Assembly: GCA_024516035.1 (NCBI GenBank)
Contig: CM044957.1
Coordinates: 19,055,224 to 19,119,223, forward strand
DNA from: Bactericera cockerelli
Lineage: Eukaryota > Arthropoda > Insecta > Hemiptera > Triozidae
DNA length: 64,000 nt
Reading direction: 5' to 3'
Shown here: piece after piece, positions 56,583 through 64,000 of the stretch
Numbering within the stretch: the stretch's first letter is position 1
Layout: each line of letters begins with the position of its first letter
Made by a program: the position numbers and the translations under genes
Notes under the pieces: generated by a model
The model's database searches: none
The model's input: only the letters and a program-made list of their open reading frames with translations
Told to the model about the DNA's origin: nothing

Positions 56583-56920
56583 CCATACCTTACACATTAG
56601 GAACCAGGCTATGGGACATAATCCCTTACACATTAGGAACCGGGCTATGGGACATAATCCCTTACACATCAGGAACCAGGCTATAGGACATAATCCCTTA
56701 CACATCAGGAACCAGGCTATGAGGCATAATCCTTTACACATTAGGAATCAGGCTATGGGACATAATCCCTTACACATCAGGAACCAGGCTATGAGACATA
56801 ATCCCTGGGACATTAGGAACCAGGCTATGGGACATAATCCCTTACACATCAGGAACCAGGCTATGAGACATAATCCCTGGGACATTAGGAACCAGGCTAT
56901 GGGACATATTCCTAGCACGC
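56583..56920. repeat. minisatellite, 36-bp units
   Basis: About nine units of CTTACACATTAGGAACCAGG then CTATGGGACATAATCC. Some units have CTGGGACATT in place of CTTACACATT, giving an alternating higher-order pattern in the 3' half. As 36 is a multiple of 3, a 12-residue periodic frame stays open; not considered coding. Confidence 0.9.
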
Positions 56921-56982
56921 GTCAGAGCAAAGAGAGGAAATCGTTTAATTGTGAGGGAACAGGGAACCATTCAAAACTATTA

Positions 56983-57603
56983 TCTATATCTATAAAAGAA
57001 AGCTGTCTGTATGTATGTATGTGTGTATGTATGTATGTATGTGTGTATGTATGTTCTTTATACAAATCCACACCGTTTGACCGAGAAACCTGAAATTTTG
57101 CACATAGGTCCGCTTGGATCAGGAAATTCTTCTAGGCTAGATTATATCTCCCTGAGGTTAAGCTACAATGAGTAAGGATATAAATGGATGGGTGACGCAA
57201 AAAAATGCACGTTTTTTGACATAAATGACATTTTTTTTCGAAATTTGTCGCAACGACCTATCAACTCAAAGCGAGAAAGTTTTAGGCAAGGGTTTGAGCT
57301 TTCAATTGACATATCGATCGCGAATTTCTGATGAGCCGTTCTTGAGCTACGCCGGGTAAGGTAAAAAAAATGGATGGGTAACATGTAAAATATTCACGTT
57401 TTTTGACCTAAATGACATTTTTTCTCGAAATTTGAAGTGACGACCTATCAACTCAGAGCGAGAAAGTTTTAGGCAAGGGTTTAGGCTTTCATTTGACATA
57501 TTGATCGCGAAATTCTGATGAGCCATTCTTGAGCTACGCCGGGGAAGGCCAGAAAATAGATGGGCGACAAAAAATATTCAGGTTTTTTTTCAAACCTAAA
57601 TGA

Positions 57604-57651
<48 letters not shown>

Positions 57652-57822
57652 TGTGTTGGTGTGTGTGTGTGGTGTGTGTGGTGTTGGTGTGTTGGTGTGT
57701 GTGTGGTGTGTGTGTGTGTGGTTGTGTGTGTGTGTGTTGTGGTGTGTGTGTGGTGTGTGGGGTGTGTTGGTGTGTGTGGTGTGTGTGTGTGTGGTGTGTG
57801 TGTGTGTGTGTGTGTTGTGTGG

Positions 57823-57890
<68 letters not shown>

Positions 57891-58190
57891 TGTGTGGGGT
57901 GTGTGTGTGTGGTGTGTGTGTGTGGTGTGTGTGTGTGGTGTGTGTGTGTGGTGTGGTGGTGTGGTGTGGTGTGTGGTGTGTGGTGTGTGTGTGTGGTGTG
58001 TGTGTGTGGTGTGTGTGTGTGTGGTGTGTGTGTGTGTGTGGTGTGTGTGTGGTGTGTGTGTGTGGTGAGTGTGTGTGGTGTGTGTGTGCGTGGGTGTGTG
58101 TGTGTGGTGAGTGTGTGTGGTGTGTGTGGGTGTGTGTGGGTGGTTGTGTGTGTTTGATGGGCTGGCGAAGCGGCGGGTGTAACCCGCTAG
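56983..58190 (+). mobile_element. non-autonomous Helitron with internal duplication and GT expansion
   Basis: Starts TCTATATCTATAAAAGAAAG, inserted after A; ends with hairpin GCGGGT-GTA-ACCCGC and CTAG followed by T (58191). The same ends are found in the mini-Helitron at 11413-11591. The interior has a (TATG)n tract at 57008-57053, a tandem duplication of about 180 bp (57185-57365 and 57366-57565, shared text CGACCTATCAACTCA, AGAAAGTTTTAGGCAAGGGT, GAGCTACGCCGGG) and a GT tract at 57609-58155. No Rep/helicase ORF. Confidence 0.85.
57609..58155. repeat. (GT)n-derived microsatellite, about 550 bp
   Basis: Begins as a pure GT run of about 40 bases and continues as GTGTGTGG-type variants (regular GGTGTGTGTGT steps). 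One strand carries almost only G and T, which leaves all + frames open as Cys/Val periodic peptides; these are artefacts. It lies inside the Helitron. Confidence 0.95.
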
Positions 58191-58707
58191 TCAGGGATAT
58201 AAAAACTACACCGCACCATCATATATCTAAATAATACTCACATATAATTTAATAATGATGATGGTACTACACCATTACCCTGTCGCCGTCATCAGCTCTG
58301 AAATGATGGGGTGGGGCACATCGTCCTGCTATATTTAGACTTGATTATAACCCCTCCCCCTCTCCACTCTTTTGTTCATCATCATATTCTATTCCCCGGT
58401 GTCTCTTTTATTTAAATTAAAAAGTTTTTCCGGTAGGTTTTTTCTGGGATTTTTGCATATAGGTGTAGGCAGGTAATCTGATTCTGTTGAGTTATTGGTG
58501 AATGTGACACTTTTTCCTTTATATGATGTGATGACATGTGATACGAGTTTACTGTATTTCAGGAGTCCATTATGAATGGATTTACTAAAGTAATCTAAGC
58601 CTAGGGAATAGGATTATAGGAAGGATGTGGGTAGGTAATTTAATGTGATTTTGTATGTATGATGTTTGGTTCTGAGGATTGAAGCTAAAAAAAGATGAAT
58701 AATATTA
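58191..58707. other. unannotated spacer between Helitron and SINE
   Basis: No ORF or repeat with a partner in the window is seen; includes ATGATGATGG simple sequence at 58254. Confidence 0.4.
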
Positions 58708-58894
58708 TAAAAACCGACCTCCATGGCTCAGTGGTTAAGAGCATTGGTTTTTGACCCGGAGTTTGCGGATTCGAATCCTGGCCGGACCGAAAAATTCTAA
58801 CCGAGTTTTTCCGTTTCTGGAATGGCATATATGTAAAGGTTAAATGCCCTGAAGTAATGGGAAAGCGGTTCCGGGGCACAACTACCTTTTTTTT
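58708..58894 (+). mobile_element. tRNA-derived SINE, family A, copy 2
   Basis: A box TGGCTCAGTGG, B box GATTCGAATCC, body TTCTGGAATGGCATATATG, CCTGAAGTAATGGGAAAGCG and GTTCCGGGGCACA as in 5514-5677; T-rich 3' end. AATAATATTA at 58698-58707 and 58895-58904 is a perfect 10-bp target duplication. Confidence 0.9.
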
Positions 58895-58904
58895 AATAAT
58901 ATTA

Positions 58905-59132
58905 CTAGCGGGCTGTCGCCCGCTTTGCGGGCCGAGGCATGGCCGTGAAAGCAAAAAGTCCTTTGTCGCCAATGGCAGGTGTTGTAGTGGGAATTTCGAA
59001 AAATCCCGTCTTATTGCACATCTAGACTATAAGACAAAGCTACCTACCAAATTTCAGCTTCCTAGGACTTACCAGTTCGGAGAAACAGTGATGATCAATC
59101 AGTCAGTCAGTCAGTGACTTTATATATTAAGA
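58905..59132 (-). mobile_element. mini-Helitron, second family, 228 bp
   Basis: On the minus strand it starts TCTTAATATATAAAGTCACTG, continues with an ACTGACTG run, and ends GCCCGCAAAGCGGGCGACAG then CCCGCTAG before T: TC start, hairpin and CTRR end, insertion between A and T. It abuts the target duplication of the SINE at 58708-58894 with no gap. Confidence 0.8.
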
Positions 59133-60856
59133 TAAAATAAATTGGACAAAACTGCTCAAAATACAAACATTGTATGTATATGTACCTACTACATAACGTA
59201 TGAGGAAGGCATAATAAAAGCCATACATATAAAAATCAAGTTCCAATTATTGAAGCTCAGAGGCCCGGCTGTGTGTGTACTTACCTAGGCCTCGGAGATT
59301 TCAACTTGCAACTAAGAGGAAAGCGGATGTTCTATTTACTCAACCTTTTCCTCTTATACCTTCTTTACCTCCCATTTCATTTCCTTCCTTTCCATAGTCC
59401 GTTCTCTCCCTCCCTTATAATTATTTCTTCTATCTCTCTTCGTACCCATTTTCTCCACCTCCAACTCTCTCCCTCGCTCTCTCTCTCTCTTCTGCACCAC
59501 CGAGTAAGTACTTCACCCTTTCATCGGCTGTCCCTCTTTTCATTTCCTCCCTCCCATCAGGCAGCAAATTATATTAGTTTGCCCTCATACGCAAATATTT
59601 ACGTTTTCCCGCCCGGCTCCAGCCATTTTGATTACTTTTTTAAGGGATGAAAAGTTTTCATACCCCTCCTGAGTTTTTCCTCCTGGATTTGCCTGGCCAT
59701 GTATGTTTCATCGGGACTGAGCACACACGGTGCATGCTGCTGCAGACCTAATTTATGTCTTAATTTTGCCTTTTTTTATCGTCTTGTTTATTAAAATTAG
59801 CCAAGTGTTGAATACAAGGGGTTAGCTAGTAAGTAGATATGCACTCTATGTGTGCTTTCCACTTTATTTAGTAGAAAGCATGTATTGTGTTTTTTTTAAC
59901 CTCGCCTGTATTTGATCAGATGTAGAAATATTGAGGAGGTTATTGGTGGATGTGTATGCTTTACGTATGGAACCTTAAGTTACTGCCTTGTCTTAATAAT
60001 CATGATGTACGTTTTATTTGATCGTAAAATTGATATTCTGTACTGATATACGACTTCAAAATTAAATTCAATTTATGAGCCCATACTAAACTACGCTGGA
60101 CTTTTGTAAAATGTAGTTTAATATTACTCAATCTAACCAAGTAGGTAATAACTTTTAACCTTTACAAACTAACATATTAATAAATCTGCAAATAATGTTA
60201 CCTTCCTGCACGCTCCTGTAGCCTATTAGGAGAGAACTGAAGAATGCATTCCGTCGCTGGGTGTCCCAAGACTTGACAAGAATCTCCCGGAGGAAAACGT
60301 ATAAAACATGCAGAGTTATTGACAGGAGTCAGCACTCAGCATACATATATTTTTCTCAGAATTTGAACTCAGGAGAAAAAAAATCCCAAGACTTGAAAAA
60401 TCCTAGTTGAAAAAATCTCTATAAATTCCTAGAGACTCTTGGAATTTCAATTGCTGAGGACATATCAGCATTCCAGTCTCTGTGTGGTGCACCTGTAATA
60501 CGACTGACGTGAACAATTAATTAATCCATGTCAAATCTGACAAGACTTAGCCGCCCTTTTAGGTTCCCAGAGGTTAATAGGATGAAGGATAGAGTTGACT
60601 ACGAGATAAGAAGACTATGACTTCAATGCATGTGTAATTGTGTAATAGGTACTGAGATTAATACATTTCAATGTGCAATTTGAATAAGAAATTTTGGTTC
60701 ACATATAAAAAGTAAACCAACATTTCTTAAGTAGCTAACATTTTGAATGTATAGTCAGTTCAATATTGCAAAAGAATTAAGAAACCTGAATCAATAGTTC
60801 CGACCATTCCTCAGTTTAATATTAGTGATGAAGTTAGTAAAATCGTCGACCCTTCC
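59133..60856. other. ORF-poor sequence with pyrimidine tracts
   Basis: CT-rich block at 59395-59560 (CTCTCTCTCTCTCT at about 59477). No supported exon. Confidence 0.35.
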
Positions 60857-60859
60857 TAA

Positions 60860-60980
60860 GGCCGAGGCTTCGATAGGTGCGGCAAGCGGTGACCGACAAG
60901 CGGCAAGCAATTTCCAAATTCTCATTTTGCCGATCGCCGCTTACCGCTCACCGCTTGACGCTCCTATCGTAGCTTCGGCC
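60860..60980. mobile_element. palindromic MITE, 121 bp, TAA target (PIF/Harbinger-like)
   Basis: TAA flanks both sides (60857-60859 and 60981-60983). The left arm GGCCGAGGCTTCGATAGGTG then CGGCAAGCGGTGACCG is mirrored on the right (GGCCGAAGCTACGATAGGAG complement, TCAAGCGGTGAGCGG). The centre repeats AAGCGG units. A 3-bp TWA duplication and GGCC-starting TIRs suit PIF/Harbinger; assignment is inference. Confidence 0.75.
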
Positions 60981-61900
60981 TAAGTGAGATGAGAAAAGTA
61001 AAAGAAGAATGATGTCCGTGCAATCACCTGATGATATTGGCGCGGATGCTCTCTCAGGTCATGCTCGATTAGTCACCGTGGCAACCGATCAACTGATCCG
61101 TGAATAGATAAACAATAGGTTGCCTTGGCTACGGATGATGCGAGGATCACATGAGTGGAACATGTGGTGCAGTTCTGGACACGGCCTGGTGACCAAACCC
61201 GGAGGGTACTCTTATGTCCTAGACTCCTGAGCTAAGCACTTGGACCAACACTGGTCTCATTTTTTTGGAATAAAGCTTTTCTCATTATATTTCGTAGTCG
61301 CGTGTTTGATTCCCACTCGGGGCTTAATCAAATTGAGAATGTACCTCAAATCAAAGGCTTTGTTGAAAAGTCCACAAAATACGTACGAAGAAAGATTTGT
61401 AGGCATAAATAACATAAATATAGTCATGATTGTCATGAGTCTAGGGTCTAGGAGGACTGTGGTATTAGTTTGTGTTTTACAAGGAATAAAACCTTAGTAC
61501 AATTACACGGCACCAGAAATAATACAGTTGCATTTCCTATTGAGAATCGACCAGAAGAATCCTTTACTCAGCGTTCTCTGTTCTACAATAGTTAGAATAT
61601 TTTCTATACTATGCAGGCATATCATAATATATCGGTACATAGATACATTGTACATTTGTATAGTATCAGCACATTCTGCTTACCACTGTCGATATGTACT
61701 CGTACAATACATCTATACAAAGTCTGGTATGTATTGACTAATGCAGCACATCCATACATACCGGTGCTATACATGGACACATACTAGCAAGACTGGTATC
61801 TGATCTGGCACTAACACAGCCCAGGACAGAGCCTAACTAGCATTCTCTCTAATTTAATCAATAGGTACCAACTCATAAACACGGTACGCCGTATCCTATA

Positions 61901-62429
61901 CAGGGTGTAGTGGACCTCTGTGATGCTGAGGCTTTATCACACCCGCCGCCGCGCCGTCTGAGCCATGGGTTGGAAAGTATGCTAATCACATCACATGGGT
62001 TGGACGTGTGCTTTGTCTGGGATACATTCAACTTGCTGCATTCCATACGACCTATATCAATCGTGCTGAAAATCCATCCTGAAATAAAATCTTAGATTGC
62101 TAGCTATTAGTATTTATTTATTAATAACAGTTCTTGTATTTTGTTCCAATAATTTGTATTAAAATTATTATGAAATCCAATACAAAATACAATGTTAGAA
62201 AAACTGAGACCTCCCAACTTGGGTTGTTACCCCAAATTAATTATTTTTTTTTTTCTTTATTGATTTTAGTTATTTTTAGAAGTGCTATCACAAAGTGCTA
62301 CTAAAATATTGCGAGAGGGAGACTAGCAATTTTTTCTATATAAATACGCCTAGTTTTCAACATAGTAGCCCGGGTCCCTCCAGGGATACCTTTGAGTTCC
62401 TTTCTACCCCATTGTACGGATACACCCTG
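61901..62429. mobile_element. possible TA-flanked element, 529 bp
   Basis: TA-CAGGGTGTA at the left and TACACCCTG-TA at the right form a short inverted end pair. The interior includes GC-rich CCGCCGCGCCGTCTGAGCC near 61945 and AT-rich sequence after. Terminal match is only 9-10 bp, so the call is weak. Confidence 0.35.
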
Positions 62430-62734
62430 TATAAGATGGTTGATATACGAGGAACAAGTTGTAGGAAATCCATAGCTATTCTACTAGACGCTATTTATTG
62501 ATCCTTCAGTTCTTTATGGGCTGCATTGGTCAGGGCTTATTAGACTTGAGCGTTTAGTACATAAATAATGCTGTATCAGTTGATTGTGTTGGGCTCCCAT
62601 GAGCGAGCCAGACTTGTTACCTGAGAGTTTTAATCAATAGGTGCTGCATAAATGCTGAGCCCCTGATTTTATTTATAATGTTACATAAATAAAGTATATA
62701 TTATGTAGATTTCATCAGAAGCAATGTGTTCTAA

Positions 62735-62780
62735 CAACTTACCGCAGGGAGTGCGGGTTTGATTCCTGTCCGAGACAGTT
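62735..62780 (+). mobile_element. tRNA B-box fragment, possible SINE remnant
   Basis: CGCAGGGAGTGCGGGTTTGA then TTCCTGTCCGAGACAG resembles the B-box half of a tRNA-derived SINE, followed by a T/A tail. No A box. Confidence 0.35.
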
Positions 62781-63007
62781 TTTTTTTTTAACAAATTAAT
62801 ATTTCATTTGATCACCATGGACGTAAGTTTAGAACTACCGAATGTCTAAATGAGGACAATAACTACCTTGTTTTGTGAATATTACTAATCTGAAATATGC
62901 TTGTCTAAAATTACCTTCTATAGACCAACAATTATTATAAGTAAAAAGTTCACGTTGCATTTTTATAAACATCCTTAAAAAAAAACATTAAAAAAAAAAA
63001 AAAAAAA

Positions 63008-63215
63008 TGAGTGTTTCACAGCTTTTTTTAATTTCGTAGCGATGAAACAGCATCTACGGTAAACTTCCTATTTAGGCACCGAGTCAACATGAGCGAACCT
63101 GAAGTATCCCTTACTAAATTGTTACCAAATTTTGAATACAAAACAATTATTTTTCTCGGCTCCGGAATTCAAACCCGGGACTTTTTGCATGGAAAGCGAG
63201 TTCGTGCGCTCTTGT
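63008..63215 (-). mobile_element. tRNA-like SINE, family E, copy 2
   Basis: Shares TTTCGTAGCGATGAAACAGC, ACCGAGTCAACATGAGCGAA, ACCAAATTTTGAATACA, CAAACCCGGGACTTTTTGCA and GCGAGTTCGTGCGCTC with 43933-44215, in the same order. An A-run of about 20 lies just upstream at 62990-63007. Confidence 0.65.
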
Positions 63216-64000
63216 TCCTCTCTTTAGTACTTCCTATATTATATTTGAAATGAAAGTTTAAGAGTAACAATTACTAAGCGAAGCTAATTCAAACTATTGG
63301 TTGCACTCTTTCTTCCCTGTGAGTGTGAGTGCTCAGTGCTCATATGTACAAGCAGATCTTTTGTGGACTCACTTTCTTGACTGCTTAGTTAATACATCGT
63401 GTTTAGTTGTTCGCCCACCGAATATTCGACACAGTGATTCATGATATACTGCTGACTATGATACTTGTGATGGTTCAGATAATAATATAATGATCTTTGT
63501 GGTGATGGTGATACTGAACTTTAGTTTATTTAATGTTATGCAGAGTGCCTCAAAGATAGAACTTGTTGTTTGTGTGTTTTTCAACTTTCGGAGAAATCGT
63601 GTTTGCATTAGGAAGTCATTCGGACCTTATATGGCCCCCGCACGGTCTGTTCAAGATGTTGAAATTAAAGTGGTGCTTCTCTTTCGGCGATGATGCATTG
63701 TGTGAGTTTTGTCCACATTCGAGAAGTCAAACTTTTTGATTAATTCTGCTGGAGTCTCTTTCGTGACCCATTCCGAGAATTTGTTCGGATGTTTTCTGTG
63801 TTTTGAAAATGCAAATGAATTGAATTAATGTGCACACTTTAAAATAATAAGTAACAAGTAATAACTTCCTTTTGAACAACTAGAATGTAAAAACCTTGTA
63901 TACAATATGTAGTGTTTATAGGTATAGACATAAAAAATAGAAAATCACTGTGAAAAACTCATGAGAAAACAAATTTACAAAGAACTGGATCACATCCAGG
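63216..64000. other. window end, no supported gene
   Basis: A 67-codon frame at 63490-63693 starts with a hydrophobic stretch (MIFVVMVILNFSLF) but has no supporting splice context or recognisable domain. Otherwise AT-rich. Confidence 0.3.

Noticed and set aside
56611..57093. 160-codon frame with a 12-residue repeat (MGHNPLHIRNQA)
   Set aside because: It is the 36-bp minisatellite running into the Helitron; no independent evidence of a gene.
57560..58234. Several long + strand open frames rich in Cys and Val
   Set aside because: They are pure translations of the GT-derived microsatellite; no composition or splice support for coding.
61195..61325. tRNA-like boxes (CTGAGCTAAGCACTTGG and GTGTTTGATTCCCAC)
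   Set aside because: The boxes are too far apart for a tRNA and no family member was found.
63490..63693. 67-codon frame with hydrophobic N-terminus
   Set aside because: Weak signal-peptide shape, no splice donor in phase and no recognisable domain.

Overview
The window looks like nuclear DNA of an arthropod, most likely an insect. It is AT-rich, has long repeat-filled introns and short consensus splice sites, carries a BEL/Pao retrotransposon, Helitrons and tRNA- and 5S-derived SINEs, and is scattered with the short motif TAGGTACCTA. The exact order is not determinable by eye; a hemipteran is only a guess. There is no bacterial-style operon, CRISPR array or rRNA operon.

Region 1 (about 1.2-20.0 kb, + strand) is one complete host gene that I assemble from 18 coding exons into a 1182-residue protein. 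It is an ortholog of RING finger protein 207 (RNF207): RING, B-box, long coiled-coil region, then an arthropod-style low-complexity GER/H-rich tail. All 17 intron phases join in frame; one intron (12091-12605) uses a GC donor. Its introns hold many identifiable mobile elements with target-site duplications (TSDs): TA foldback and TTAA MITEs, SINEs, a mini-Helitron, and an 8-bp-TSD element with a central minisatellite.

Region 2 (about 21.4-24.4 kb) is a nest of dead transposons: a degenerate LINE reverse-transcriptase fragment, a Tc1-like transposase whose 3' half exists as two inverted arms, and a LINE 3' end inserted into that transposase with a 12-bp TSD.

Region 3 (about 27.7-64 kb) appears to be the start of a second + strand host gene. 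A signal-peptide exon ending in phase 1 lies at 27919-27985, and a phase-compatible candidate second exon at 54616-54748; the rest would be beyond the window. This very long putative intron holds SINEs, two more 8-bp-TSD elements, hairpins, a 7.7-kb BEL/Pao element on the minus strand (46423-54126, 327-bp LTRs apparently identical, ATTAT TSD, one intact 1755-codon gag-pol ORF), minisatellites, two Helitrons and a 0.5-kb GT tract.

Most notable: (a) three non-autonomous elements with perfect 8-bp TSDs that share a 45-bp minisatellite core although their ends belong to two different TIR families; (b) the BEL LTR carries, on the antisense (+) strand, an ATG plus signal-peptide-like reading frame ending at a consensus splice donor in the same phase as the host signal-peptide exon, so it could in principle splice into the same downstream exon; (c) the layered palindrome around the Tc1 relic.
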